Shown here one piece after another: positions 17,189-26,020 of a stretch of DNA of 64,000 nucleotides. The DNA comes from UBA1952 sp965246765 (GTDB lineage Bacteria; Bacteroidota; Bacteroidia; Chitinophagales; Chitinophagaceae), in NCBI GenBank assembly GCA_965246765.1, contig CBDFFJ010000002.1:186001-250000 (forward strand). The letters run 5' to 3'. The notes under the pieces were generated by a model. The model searched no databases and had not been told where the DNA came from. It worked only from the letters and a program-made list of their open reading frames with translations. The first letter of the stretch is position 1, and every line of letters starts with the position of its first letter. A program made the translations under genes and the position numbers.

Positions 17189-17965
17189 TTAACTGCTTGT
17201 TTCCGTGAGGAGGTCTTCCGCTTCGTCTCTTTCACTGTTCCATTCCAGGATAAAATTGTTTCTGCCGCTGCCGGTAAGGATGGTCAGATAGTGCTGCTGC
17301 ACAAGCTCCAGCATGGAAAGAAACGTAAAGATGGCGTGCATGCGGTTTTCGCAGCGCGTGAAGAGCGCCTCAAAGGTGATGCGCCCGGCGCTGCCGACCT
17401 GCTCTATAAGAAAGCTGCGCTGGCCTTCAAGGCTATAGTTGTACTTCACCACAACGTGCTGCGGCTTGTCTGTTCGCTCCTTGAACTTTCTCAGCACCCG
17501 CTCAAAAGTCTGCGCGAGCTTATACACCGTAATTGTCTGCACTTCGGTTCCTTCGCTGTTGGCCTCGCTTACTGCGTCAAGCTCCGCGCGGATGTTGCCC
17601 CGCTTTTGCGCCAGCAGACGCTCTGCTTCCATCACTGCCATCACTTCAGATGCTTCTTTAAAGCGCTTGTACTCCAGAATCTTATCAACCAATTCCTGGC
17701 GAGGATCAATCTCATTTCCGGAAGCGTCAACCTCTTTGCGCGGCAGCAGCATTTTAGCCTTTATACGCATCAGCGTTGAGACAAACAGGATAAACTCTGA
17801 AGCCTGTTCCATGTCCAGTGTTTCCAGATCCCGGATGTAAGCCAGGAAGTCTTTGATAAGCCCGTTAATGGGAATATTATAGATATCCAGCTCGTCGCGC
17901 TCAATGAAAAAAAGCAGGAGGTCAAACGGCCCCTCAAATTGGGGGAGCTTAATCTGGTAGGTCAA
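17189..17965 (-). CDS. scpA: Segregation and condensation protein A
   Basis: A 258-residue kleisin that bridges SMC heads together with ScpB in chromosome condensation. The N-terminal signature YQIKLPQFEGPFDLLLFFIE and the segment LDIYNIPINGLIKDFLAYI are diagnostic. The C-terminal winged-helix region follows a Glu-rich linker. I place the start at TTG 17965 (TYQIKLPQFEG) since it leaves a 16-bp gap from the upstream gene. A TTG at 18010 would overlap that gene. scpB is not in the window. Confidence 0.9.
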   Translation of the reverse strand: MTYQIKLPQFEGPFDLLLFFIERDELDIYNIPINGLIKDFLAYIRDLETLDMEQASEFILFVSTLMRIKAKMLLPRKEVDASGNEIDPRQELVDKILEYKRFKEASEVMAVMEAERLLAQKRGNIRAELDAVSEANSEGTEVQTITVYKLAQTFERVLRKFKERTDKPQHVVVKYNYSLEGQRSFLIEQVGSAGRITFEALFTRCENRMHAIFTFLSMLELVQQHYLTILTGSGRNNFILEWNSERDEAEDLLTETSS

Positions 17966-17981
17966 GGGTGGCGATTCAGGT

Positions 17982-19409
17982 TTATTTGCCCCGGCCCTGA
18001 AAAAGTACAATAAAGGTGTACATCAGGATTTTGAGGTCAAGCGCGAGTGAGCAGTTTTCAATGTAAAGCAGATCGTATTTCATGCGCTCTTTCATTTCTT
18101 CTACGTTTTCGGCGTAGCCGAACTGCACCATGCCCCAGCTTGTGAGGCCGGGCTTTACCTTATGCAGGTATTTATAATGCGGGTGTGTCTGGGAGATGAG
18201 ATTGATAAAGTGAGATCGCTCAGGGCGCGGCCCTACGAGGCTCATATCGCCACGCAGGATGTTGAAGAACTGCGGCAGCTCGTCTATACGCCACTTGCGC
18301 ATGATACGCCCCCAACTCGTTATCCGCGGATCATCCTTGCTGGAAAGCGCGGGGCCGCGCAGCTCTGCGTCCGTGCGCATAGACCGGAATTTGAGGATGC
18401 GAAACGGCCGTCCATACTGCCCCACCCGCTCCTGCCTGTATAGCACGGCCCCCGGCGAAGACATCTTTACCCGAAGCGCGGCAAACAGGTAAAGCGGCGT
18501 CAGCACGGCGATCGCTACAAGGGACGCGCCCATGTCAATTACCCGCTTGCACACCCGCTGCCAGTCGGGCATCAGATCCGGATAAATGTGTATCAGGCCC
18601 ACATCATACACATTACTTGTCTTGACCGAGCCGGAGATGATATCGTATAGATCGGGCAGCACGCTGACTACGACAGGACGGTGGCTGAGCCGCGTCAGGA
18701 TCTGCTCCAGCATATGATGCTCTGAGGAATCAACGGCAACGATTACTTCCTCTATCCCGTGCTGGTCTATAGTGCCTTCCAGCTCTGACAGGTGGGCAAG
18801 CTGCGGCAGGTAATTGCTCATTCCGTTGCTCGCTTCCAGATTGCTGTAGGTGAAGCCCACGAAGATGTTTCCCTGCTTGACCGCGCTGCCTTGTATGCGC
18901 TTGTAGATATCTATGGCCTTAGCGTTGCCGCCAATTATGAGCGTGCGGAAACCGGTTTTGCCATCCTGCAGTCGCCGCTTTATCGCATTGAGCATCAGAA
19001 GCCGGACAACCAGCGTCGCCAACGTATGAATCAGCATATAGCGCCCGGTCATTTTGATAAACCAGGAGTGATCGGCGCGGTCGTTGGCAAAAACGGTAAG
19101 CGATATGATGACCGTACCGATAATGCAGGAAATGAGCGTCCTGTTTACCTCATGGAGGCGGCTCTTGCGATAAAGGTCAAAGTAGGTGCCGGAAAGGGTG
19201 TAAAGCACGATCCAGCCCAAAGGCACAAGCAGGAGGCCAAACACAAAGTCGCGCAGGCCCAGCTGCGTCCACACCTGCCAGCTGTCGCTATGGCCGAGCA
19301 GCTTGTGGCGATATACCCAAAAAAGCATCCAAGCCGCCGCCGCCGCCGCATAGTCCAGCAGTGCGAGTTGACGGATAGCGCGCCTTTTAGCCGGGTCTGC
19401 AAGCTTCAT
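17982..19409 (-). CDS. Exopolysaccharide polyprenyl glycosylphosphotransferase
   Basis: A 475-residue membrane enzyme that transfers a sugar-1-phosphate onto undecaprenyl phosphate to start polysaccharide repeat synthesis. The N-terminal part has four to five transmembrane helices and a CoA-binding-like Rossmann domain (TLIIGGNAKAIDIYKRIQG). The C-terminal bacterial sugar transferase domain (WcaJ/PssY type) carries KRVIDMGASLVAIAVLTPL, YRQERVGQYGRPFRILKFRS, DELPQFFNILRGDMSLVGPR and KPGLTSW. It is followed by scpA and preceded by a lipoprotein and an oxidoreductase gene. Confidence 0.92.
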   Translation of the reverse strand: MKLADPAKRRAIRQLALLDYAAAAAAWMLFWVYRHKLLGHSDSWQVWTQLGLRDFVFGLLLVPLGWIVLYTLSGTYFDLYRKSRLHEVNRTLISCIIGTVIISLTVFANDRADHSWFIKMTGRYMLIHTLATLVVRLLMLNAIKRRLQDGKTGFRTLIIGGNAKAIDIYKRIQGSAVKQGNIFVGFTYSNLEASNGMSNYLPQLAHLSELEGTIDQHGIEEVIVAVDSSEHHMLEQILTRLSHRPVVVSVLPDLYDIISGSVKTSNVYDVGLIHIYPDLMPDWQRVCKRVIDMGASLVAIAVLTPLYLFAALRVKMSSPGAVLYRQERVGQYGRPFRILKFRSMRTDAELRGPALSSKDDPRITSWGRIMRKWRIDELPQFFNILRGDMSLVGPRPERSHFINLISQTHPHYKYLHKVKPGLTSWGMVQFGYAENVEEMKERMKYDLLYIENCSLALDLKILMYTFIVLFQGRGK

Positions 19410-19432
19410 TCAGCAGTGCTGTTTCAGAAAAA

Positions 19433-20296
19433 TTAGTAGCTGACCACCTTTATATTATCTACACGCAAAATGCCCTCGCTTACACTTGACGGCCTGTCTG
19501 CCCGCAGCAATATCTGGTAGGTACCATCTATGCTCTGGTGACCGGATATCCATTGGGTGATGCCCACATAAATCTTCCCCCAACTGGCCCGCGGATTGAG
19601 TCCAAGCAGCTGCTCGGTATAGGTGCCGCCGGTTTTCAGTACGGAGGACACGCCTACGCGCAGAGGCATGTTGCCTTTGTAGTCAAGCTCAATGTAGGTC
19701 TCGTATCCCGCGGTGATAGGTAAGGTAGGCCCGCTTAAAACGATTGAGGAATCTTCGCCCGCAGAAAGCCGGAACACGCCGGAGCCGCCGCCTTCAAAGG
19801 CAGAATCGATTGTGTTCAGCAGCGAGTCGTCGCCGGAGCGAAATTTAAAGATGTTATTCGGGCCGGTGCCATTGTCAAAATTCTCCGTCAGCTTCAGCAC
19901 CGCATTGTCGCTATACCGGAAGGTGGGCCTGAATGGGATGATGCTGCCCGGCTTTGGCGTAACGGTAAGGGTATCGGCCAGGTAAAGCGGATAGATGACT
20001 TCGTAGCCCGTCAGGCCGTCAAAGTCAATGCCCGGAGCTACAGTGAGCGTGCCTGTGCCGGCCGCTATCACCGGAATGCGTGCCGGCAGGTCAAAGTTGC
20101 CAACCGGCGCGCTATTGAAGTACACCCAGACGTTGGTGATCTTATGGCTGGAGGATCCCATGTTGGCCCTTCCGGAAAAAGTCACGGAATCAATCTGCAC
20201 GTAAGTCGGCGTCAATTCTGTGGGATTAATCAGGTTGCAGCCCGCAAATCCGATTACCAGGAACGCCGCAAAAAAGGGCCAGTAAATCTTTCGCAT
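19433..20296 (-). CDS. Lipoprotein of unknown function
   Basis: A 287-residue predicted lipoprotein. ATG 20296 gives the signal MRKIYWPFFAAFLVIGFAGC with a lipobox. The mature protein is rich in beta-prone segments (VQIDSVTFSGRANMG, VWVYFNSAPVGNFDLPARIP) and ends with a jelly-roll-like pattern (ETYIELDYKGNMPLRVGVSS, ILRVDNIKVVSY). It sits 23 bp before the glycosylphosphotransferase and behind the Gfo/Idh/MocA gene, so it may belong to a surface-polysaccharide transcript. No family name can be given. Confidence 0.78.
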   Translation of the reverse strand: MRKIYWPFFAAFLVIGFAGCNLINPTELTPTYVQIDSVTFSGRANMGSSSHKITNVWVYFNSAPVGNFDLPARIPVIAAGTGTLTVAPGIDFDGLTGYEVIYPLYLADTLTVTPKPGSIIPFRPTFRYSDNAVLKLTENFDNGTGPNNIFKFRSGDDSLLNTIDSAFEGGGSGVFRLSAGEDSSIVLSGPTLPITAGYETYIELDYKGNMPLRVGVSSVLKTGGTYTEQLLGLNPRASWGKIYVGITQWISGHQSIDGTYQILLRADRPSSVSEGILRVDNIKVVSY

Positions 20297-20342
20297 AAAT
20301 ACTAAGGGCATATCGCGTCGGTTCTATTAACGCCGGGACGGC

Positions 20343-21371
20343 CTATACATTGTGCTGCTCGTGGTGAGCGCTCATTTTTTTGAGAATCTGATGGGCTACA
20401 TCCATCGCGTTATAACCATCCTGAACGCTGACGCGCACCGGCTTATCCTGAACGATGGCCTGCACAAATTCGCTTAGCTCCGCATTGATTGCATTTGTAG
20501 GCGCCACTTCCGGCATGTTTACGGAAATGATCTTCTGCGCGCCGTTTGCCAGCTCCAGCGGAAAATCCAGCATGCCTGCCGGGTCATGCTCGCCTTTCAG
20601 GCGAATGACTTCCGTTTTCTTTTCCAGAAAGTCAACGCCGATATAAGCGTCACGCTGGAACAAACGCAGCTTGCGCATCTTCTTCAGAGAAATTCTTGAA
20701 GAGGTCAGATTTGCCACGCAGCCATTATCAAACTCAATCCGCGCATTCGCTATGTCGGCGCTCTCACTCATCACCGCCACACCGGACGCCGAGACACGCC
20801 GCACAGGCGACTGCACCAGATGAAGCACCACGTCTATATCGTGAATCATCAGGTCAAGAATCACGGACACATCCGTGCCCCGCGGATTGAATTGCGCCAG
20901 GCGGTGCGCCTCAATAAACATGGGCTGTAATGGCTGGCCGCCTAAGGCCAGAAACGCAGGATTGTAGCGCTCCACATGGCCAACCTGGCACTTTACGCCC
21001 GCTTCGCCCACCAACTTCACCAGCTCACGCGCTTCTTCCATCGTATGCGCGAGCGGCTTTTCTATAAACACATGCCTGCCGGCCTGCAGGCACTCTTTAG
21101 CCAGCGCAAAATGCGCAGTCGTCGTCGTGACGATGTCCACAGCATCCACAGCGGCGATCAGATCTGCCATCTCAGCATAGCGCTTTACGCCATATTGTGC
21201 CGCGGCGTCTGCGGCGGTATCATCGTTCGGTTCATAAAAGCCAGTGAGCGCTGCGCCAGATACCTGGAGCCATTGCTGCATGTGAATTTTACCAAGATGG
21301 CCCGCGCCGAAAAGGCCTATTTTTAATTTATCCAAGGTATTGGGAGGCCGGCCGAAAGAGGTGGCCTGCAT
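20343..21371 (-). CDS. Gfo/Idh/MocA family oxidoreductase
   Basis: A 342-residue NAD(P)-dependent sugar dehydrogenase. The N-terminal Rossmann motif GLFGAGHLGKIH is followed by the EKPLAHTMEEA motif, whose Lys is catalytic in this family, and by the C-terminal beta-sheet domain (HDIDVVLHLVQSPVRRV). A likely substrate is a nucleotide sugar or inositol-type polyol. The gene lies upstream of a lipoprotein and the glycosylphosphotransferase, so nucleotide-sugar modification for surface polysaccharide is plausible but not shown. The start may also be a few codons downstream, before LDKLKIGLFG. Confidence 0.9.
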   Translation of the reverse strand: MQATSFGRPPNTLDKLKIGLFGAGHLGKIHMQQWLQVSGAALTGFYEPNDDTAADAAAQYGVKRYAEMADLIAAVDAVDIVTTTTAHFALAKECLQAGRHVFIEKPLAHTMEEARELVKLVGEAGVKCQVGHVERYNPAFLALGGQPLQPMFIEAHRLAQFNPRGTDVSVILDLMIHDIDVVLHLVQSPVRRVSASGVAVMSESADIANARIEFDNGCVANLTSSRISLKKMRKLRLFQRDAYIGVDFLEKKTEVIRLKGEHDPAGMLDFPLELANGAQKIISVNMPEVAPTNAINAELSEFVQAIVQDKPVRVSVQDGYNAMDVAHQILKKMSAHHEQHNV

Positions 21372-21406
21372 TTAAGGTCGCGCAAGATACATCAAGCCGG
21401 GCGGCC

Positions 21407-22123
21407 TCATGTCAACAGCCCTTCTTCCTGCAGGCTCAGGTAGCGCCCGCCGGCAATAATCAGGTGATCCAGCAAACGGATATCCATCAGCGCGGCAGAA
21501 TCTTTCAACTTGATCGTCAGTTGCCGGTCGGCGTTGCTGGGGTTCAGGTTTCCTGAAGGATGATTATGCGCGACTATGAGTTGGTTGGCATTATAGAGCA
21601 GCGCATTTTTTAGAATGATTCTAATGTCTGCCACAGTGCCGGTAATGCCGCCTGTAGATACGATTTCTGTGCGCAGCAGTTTGTTGGCCTGGTTGAGATA
21701 GAGCACGCAAAAAGCTTCTGCATTGCGGTCATTCAATAAGGGAACAATGATTTCGGCGGCGTCTTCCATGCTGGTAATAGCAGGCCGGCTGAGCACATCG
21801 GCGCTCTGGCGGCGGCGTCCCAGCTCAAGCGCAGCAGCAATGGTAATAGCGCGGGCAGGACCGAGGCCTTTGCCGGGCAACTCCAGCTCCGGGATGGAAA
21901 GGCGGCCTAATTCGTGCAGGTTTCCGTTTGCTTTTTTAAGCACCTCGCGGCCAAGCTCCAGCGCGGAATATTTCGGCGTGCCGCTATGGATTAAGATGGC
22001 CAGCAGCTCGGCATCGCTTAGGGCGGCCGGGCCTTTCTGCAGCATTTTTTCGCGGGGACGCTCGTCCTCTGCCCAGTTCTTTATGCTGTTGGAAGCCGGC
22101 TGCTGCGGCTGGATTTCATCCAT
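21407..22123 (-). CDS. radC: RadC family protein (JAB/MPN domain)
   Basis: A 238-residue protein starting at ATG 22123 (MDEIQPQQPASN). The N-terminal helix-hairpin-helix-like part (LSDAELLAILIHSGT, LPGKGLGPARAITIAAALELGRR) is followed by a JAB metalloprotease-like domain with the zinc-binding motif HNHPSGNLNPSNAD (His-x-His and Asp). Despite its name the family has no proven role in repair. The frame is open 61 codons upstream through the Gly-rich end of the neighbouring gene and should not be used. Confidence 0.93.
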   Translation of the reverse strand: MDEIQPQQPASNSIKNWAEDERPREKMLQKGPAALSDAELLAILIHSGTPKYSALELGREVLKKANGNLHELGRLSIPELELPGKGLGPARAITIAAALELGRRRQSADVLSRPAITSMEDAAEIIVPLLNDRNAEAFCVLYLNQANKLLRTEIVSTGGITGTVADIRIILKNALLYNANQLIVAHNHPSGNLNPSNADRQLTIKLKDSAALMDIRLLDHLIIAGGRYLSLQEEGLLT

Positions 22124-22151
22124 GATTATTGTCTGCCGTGTTCGTGTGATA

Positions 22152-22931
22152 CTACCAGCTGCCGCTCGCCCCGCCTCCGCCGAACGAGCCGCCTCCGAAT
22201 CCGCCAAAACCGCCGCTGCTGCCCCCTCCTCCTCCACCACCACCGCCCCAGCCGCCACCCAGCATGGAGCCGGTAAGAAAGCCGCCGCCGAAGCTGCCCA
22301 TACCACCCCTGCGGCTCATATAGGTGCCGCCGCCACCGCCGCCGGTCCGCCGCATAATCCAGAGTATGACAAGCACGATTATGATTACGGCGAGGATGTT
22401 TACCCGTCCGCCTCTTCTTGCGCCCTTTTCCTCGCTCTTATACTCGCCGCGCGTAGCGGCGGCCACAGCGTCAACAGCGCGGTCAAAGCCGCGGTAATAA
22501 TTGTTTTCACGGAAAGCGGGCGCCATCTCATCACGAATGATGCGGCCGCTCACAAGGTCGGTCAGCGCGCCTTCCAGGCCTTTGCCTACGGAGATATTCA
22601 TCCGGTGCTCACCAATGGCGGCAAGGATAAGGACGCCATTGCTCTTTGTAGTGCCCACCCCCCACGTATTGCCGAGACGCGTGGTATAGTCCGCCACATC
22701 ATACTCGCCGATAGAGCGAATGGTAACGATGGCGATTTGGTTGGAGGTAGAATCTTCAAAGGCAAGGGCCTTTTGCTCCAGCAGCGCGCGCTCGTCGGCG
22801 CTCATCACGCCTGCAAGGTCGTTGACCAGGCGTGGCGGGGCCGGGCGCGGCGGGAAGTCGCTGTCCTTTTGCGCCAGCGCGGGCATTGCGCCCGTGAAGA
22901 GCAGGATAATGATGATTATGTAGCGCCTCAT
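22152..22931 (-). CDS. TPM-domain (DUF477) membrane protein with Gly-rich tail
   Basis: A 259-residue exported protein. A signal peptide (MRRYIIIIILLFTGAMPALAQ) precedes the TPM domain (VNDLAGVMSADERALLEQKA, SNQIAIVTIRSIGEYDVADY, GRIIRDEMAPAFRENNYYRG). A transmembrane helix (ILAVIIIVLVILWIM) follows, and then about 65 residues of Gly/Ser/Phe repeats ending GGGASGSW. The glycine tail is typical of the YgcG-like subfamily. It overlaps the upstream TPM gene by 4 bp and lies downstream of lemA, a common TPM/LemA association whose exact role is not established. Confidence 0.9.
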   Translation of the reverse strand: MRRYIIIIILLFTGAMPALAQKDSDFPPRPAPPRLVNDLAGVMSADERALLEQKALAFEDSTSNQIAIVTIRSIGEYDVADYTTRLGNTWGVGTTKSNGVLILAAIGEHRMNISVGKGLEGALTDLVSGRIIRDEMAPAFRENNYYRGFDRAVDAVAAATRGEYKSEEKGARRGGRVNILAVIIIVLVILWIMRRTGGGGGGTYMSRRGGMGSFGGGFLTGSMLGGGWGGGGGGGGGSSGGFGGFGGGSFGGGGASGSW

Positions 22932-23386
22932 TTTCCAAACACGATTTCGTCCGGCAATTCATTTTTGTCCACACTGGCGTCATATGGAAAGTGCGTAGCC
23001 AGCGCTGCTCCTATCTCGCCGATGCTGGTCACGAGCCCGCCGGCAAGGTCATTATTGCGCAGCGCCGCCTGCAGGATTTGCGCAGCACGCTCCCAGAAAT
23101 GCGGCCCACCGACCCGCTTGTAGATTTCCTCATCGCCGTAAATGGCAAATTGCTTGTCAGTAAGCGCCACATAGACAAGCACCGCGTTGCGCTCCTCGGT
23201 CTGCTCCATGCCGAGGGAGGTAAAAAGCTCCAGCGCCCGGTTCAGCGCATCCATGTAGGAGCAATGATGCTCCATGAACACGCGAATCTCGCCGGAGGTG
23301 CGCACTTCGGCCGCGCGGATGGCCGCTACTACTGCCTCCTGCACGTCAGAAGGCAGCATGGGCTTTTTCTTCCAGAACGGATTCAT
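22928..23386 (-). CDS. TPM-domain protein, soluble form
   Basis: A 152-residue cytoplasmic TPM-domain protein without signal peptide or membrane helix. Recognisable parts are VVAAIRAAEVRTSGEIRVFM, RNAVLVYVALTDKQFAIYGD and NNDLAGGLVTSIGEIGAALA. It forms a tandem pair with the membrane TPM protein and overlaps it by 4 bp (ATGA). The lemA gene lies upstream across an 83-bp inverted-repeat spacer. Confidence 0.85.
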   Translation of the reverse strand: MNPFWKKKPMLPSDVQEAVVAAIRAAEVRTSGEIRVFMEHHCSYMDALNRALELFTSLGMEQTEERNAVLVYVALTDKQFAIYGDEEIYKRVGGPHFWERAAQILQAALRNNDLAGGLVTSIGEIGAALATHFPYDASVDKNELPDEIVFGK

Positions 23387-23469
23387 TACGGATTGCGGAT
23401 TGCGAATTTCGGATTGGCAAGCAACGTCGGATTCAATCCGCGATTCGCCCTCCGAAATCCGAAATTTAT
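23387..23469. repeat. Inverted-repeat spacer between lemA and TPM genes
   Basis: The spacer is built from related words (GCGGATTGCGAAT, ATTTCGGAT) and their complements (ATCCGAAAT at the far end), so the transcript can fold into one long hairpin. It may modulate expression between the three genes. Confidence 0.5.
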
Positions 23470-24057
23470 TTAGAACTGAACCTTAGGCGCATTTTGCGCA
23501 CCCTGATCTGCCTGGAACATGGGGCGTTGCTTGAATCCAAAGACGCCTGCCAACAGGTTGTTCGGGAAGTTAGAAACCTTCTGGTTGTATTGCAGCACGG
23601 CATCGTTGAAGCCGTTGCGGCTTACGTTGATGCGGTTTTCGGTGCCCTCAAGCTGTGTTTGCAGGTCGGTGAAGTTTTGGGTGGCGCGGAGCTGCGGGTA
23701 TGACTCTATGGCGACGTTAATAGCCGTGCGCATAGCCTGGCCCGCCTGATTGCTTGCGTTCTGGATTTCCTGCATACGGGCCGGCGTCAGCTGGTCGGAC
23801 GGCACGTTGGTGAGGTTACGCAGTTGGCCTGCACGAGCCTGGGCTACTTGTACGTAGGTGCTTTTCTCAAAGTCTGCCGCACCTTTTACGGTCGCCACGA
23901 GGTTAGGAATAAGATCGGCGCGGCGTTGGTATGCGCTTTGCACCTGCGCCCAGGCGTTGTCCACCTGAAGGCGGGAGGTGTTCATGCCATTATAGCCGCA
24001 GCCGCCGATGCCTACGATAACGGCGAGGATGATGAGGATGGGCAATGCTTTTCTCAT
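23470..24057 (-). CDS. lemA: LemA family protein
   Basis: A 195-residue membrane-anchored LemA protein. The N-terminal hydrophobic segment (ALPILIILAVIVGIGGCGY) could act as an anchor or as a lipoprotein signal. The body is helical with the family features NAWAQVQSAYQRRADLIPNL, VKGAADFEKSTYVQVAQARA and a C-terminal VLQYNQKVSNFPNNLLAGVF. It heads a minus-strand group with two TPM genes. Confidence 0.92.
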   Translation of the reverse strand: MRKALPILIILAVIVGIGGCGYNGMNTSRLQVDNAWAQVQSAYQRRADLIPNLVATVKGAADFEKSTYVQVAQARAGQLRNLTNVPSDQLTPARMQEIQNASNQAGQAMRTAINVAIESYPQLRATQNFTDLQTQLEGTENRINVSRNGFNDAVLQYNQKVSNFPNNLLAGVFGFKQRPMFQADQGAQNAPKVQF

Positions 24058-24153
24058 AGTTGTCTTGAGCGTTTCAGATTAGGGGTTAAATGTACAGGAG
24101 AATTGACAGTGAGGAAGGATCGGATCATTTGCCTGCATTGAGCATTTTACAGC

Positions 24154-24663
24154 TCAAAGCTTTGGCCGTTTCGGACTCCGCGCGCGTAGGTAGTAGCGCG
24201 CAGCGACGCCCACCAGATTGTGAGGCATAAACTCTACTTCCTGAATATAGTTGACAGCCGGTCTGAGATCGGCCGAAAAGCCTGCCGGGACTTTTGACAG
24301 AAGATATTCTATCCCGCAAACGCCGTTTAATCCAAAGATCAGCTCATTCCTTCGCGCAGCATTTGGCCGCTCCAGCCATGCCCCTGCATGGGCGCCGCCG
24401 CCAAAATAAAGCCGCAATGCGGGTAGCGGCAGCGGCAGATGATATTGAATTTGCGTGGTCAGATAGTAGCTCTGGCCTTCAAGCGCGCGGATGCCGCCCG
24501 CATTGAGCTGACCCTCTATTGCAAATCCATGCTCAAAGAAGTACTTAGCCGTTGCGCCCATTCCGTCAAACGAGCCTCGCAGGCCCAGGCCAAGCCGTTC
24601 CGAACGGGCGGTTGCCGCCGCGGATACACTCAGACAGAGCGCTACTATAAACGATGCTTTCAT
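24154..24663 (-). CDS. Exported beta-barrel-like protein
   Basis: A 169-residue protein with a signal peptide (MKASFIVALCLSVSAAATA) and alternating strands such as LGLGLRGSFDGMGATAKYFF and LRLYFGGGAHAGAWLE. The pattern fits a small outer-membrane barrel. It ends in a basic tail (RSPKRPKL). Function is unknown. Confidence 0.7.
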   Translation of the reverse strand: MKASFIVALCLSVSAAATARSERLGLGLRGSFDGMGATAKYFFEHGFAIEGQLNAGGIRALEGQSYYLTTQIQYHLPLPLPALRLYFGGGAHAGAWLERPNAARRNELIFGLNGVCGIEYLLSKVPAGFSADLRPAVNYIQEVEFMPHNLVGVAARYYLRARSPKRPKL

Positions 24664-24700
24664 GAATAGCCGGAAGGCGCAAACGCAATGCCCGCGCTGC

Positions 24701-24708
24701 TACCTTTG
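24701..24708 (+). promoter_or_regulatory. Promoter -7 box of kynU (TACCTTTG)
   Basis: Perfect TAnnTTTG, 24 bp before the kynureninase start codon. The -33 box is not recognisable. Confidence 0.5.
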
Positions 24709-24732
24709 CCGCAATACTAAAGTAGTGCCTGA

Positions 24733-25998
24733 ATGAACGCTGCATTTGAAGCCTCAGCCGATTACGCCCACAGCCTTGACCAGATGGATACGCTGTTCCC
24801 CTTCCGGGAGCGGTTTCTTTTTCCGCAGCATGGCGAGCAGGATGTGCGGTATTTCTGCGGCAATTCGCTAGGCCTTCAGCCGAAAAGCACGGCTTACCTG
24901 ATGCAAAAGGAGCTGGATGACTGGGCTGCTTACGGTGTGGAAGGCCATACGCAGGCACGTAATCCGTGGCTGTATTATCACCATCTTTTCTCCGAAAGCC
25001 TCGGGCGCATTGTAGGCGCGGAGAAGGACGAGGTGGTGGCGGCAAATACGCTGACGGTGAATCTGCATTTGCTCATGCTTTCCTTTTACCGCCCTACGAA
25101 GGAGCGTTACAAGATTATTATGGAAGCCGGCGCTTTCCCGTCCGACCAATACGCGATGGAGACGCAGGCGAAGATGTGGGGCTTTAACCCGGAGGATTCG
25201 GTCATAGAAGTAGCGCCGCGCGAAGGTGAGTTCACGCTGCGCACAGAAGACATTCTTGCCGAAATAGAAAAAGCCGGGCGAGAGCTTGCGCTGGTCATGT
25301 TTGGCGGCGTGAATTATTACACCGGGCAGCTTTTTGACATGGCGGCGATTGTAGCGGCAGCACACGGCGTTGGCGCTTATGCGGGATTTGACCTGGCTCA
25401 TGCGGTAGGTAACGTGCCACTACAACTGCACGATTGGGGCGTGGATTTTGCCTGCTGGTGCTCTTACAAATACCTGAACAGCGGGCCGGGCGGCGTGGGC
25501 GGCATCTTCGTGCATCGCCGGCATGGCGACAATCCCGAAATTTTCCGGCTGGCCGGCTGGTGGGGCAATGAGGAAGAGACACGCTTCAAGATGAAGAAGG
25601 GGTTTCATCCCCAACGCGGGGCGGCAAGCTGGCAAATGAGCAATGCTCCGGTCTTCAACATGGTGGCGCACCGGGCCTCTCTTGACATTTATGATAAGGC
25701 GGGCATGGCGGCGCTGCGCGAAAAAAGCCTGAAGCTGACGGGCTTTCTGCAATTCCTTTTGGACGATTTGAAATCGCTGCCATTCTCAGTTATTACGCCG
25801 TGCGATGAAAGCCAGCGAGGCTGCCAGATTTCCATGCTTTTCCATGAGCGCGGGCGGGAAATGTTTGACGCGCTTTCAGATGCGGGCATTGTGGCCGATT
25901 GGCGGGAGCCGGATGTGATTCGGGTGGCGCCGGTGCCGCTTTACAATACTTATGAAGATGTGTTTCGGTTGTATGAGGTGATGAAGGGCATGGAATAG
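24733..25998 (+). CDS. kynU: Kynureninase
   Basis: A 421-residue PLP enzyme that cleaves kynurenine (or 3-hydroxykynurenine) to anthranilate (or 3-hydroxyanthranilate) and alanine. The N-terminal FCGNSLGLQPKS, the Asp in FDLAHAVGN, and the PLP lysine in WCSYKYLNSGPGGVGGIFVH are family hallmarks, as are GWWGNEEETRF and the C-terminal DWREPDVIRVAPVPLYNTYEDV. No other kynurenine-pathway gene is in the window, so it probably acts with genes located elsewhere. A separate methyltransferase gene follows after 22 bp. Confidence 0.96.
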   Translation: MNAAFEASADYAHSLDQMDTLFPFRERFLFPQHGEQDVRYFCGNSLGLQPKSTAYLMQKELDDWAAYGVEGHTQARNPWLYYHHLFSESLGRIVGAEKDEVVAANTLTVNLHLLMLSFYRPTKERYKIIMEAGAFPSDQYAMETQAKMWGFNPEDSVIEVAPREGEFTLRTEDILAEIEKAGRELALVMFGGVNYYTGQLFDMAAIVAAAHGVGAYAGFDLAHAVGNVPLQLHDWGVDFACWCSYKYLNSGPGGVGGIFVHRRHGDNPEIFRLAGWWGNEEETRFKMKKGFHPQRGAASWQMSNAPVFNMVAHRASLDIYDKAGMAALREKSLKLTGFLQFLLDDLKSLPFSVITPCDESQRGCQISMLFHERGREMFDALSDAGIVADWREPDVIRVAPVPLYNTYEDVFRLYEVMKGME

Positions 25999-26020
25999 TT
26001 TTTCCTTAGCTTGAACTTCC

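Noticed and set aside
21723..23123. 466-codon plus-strand frame opposite radC and the TPM genes
   Set aside because: It is a shadow of the Gly-rich and Ala-rich codons of the real minus-strand genes.
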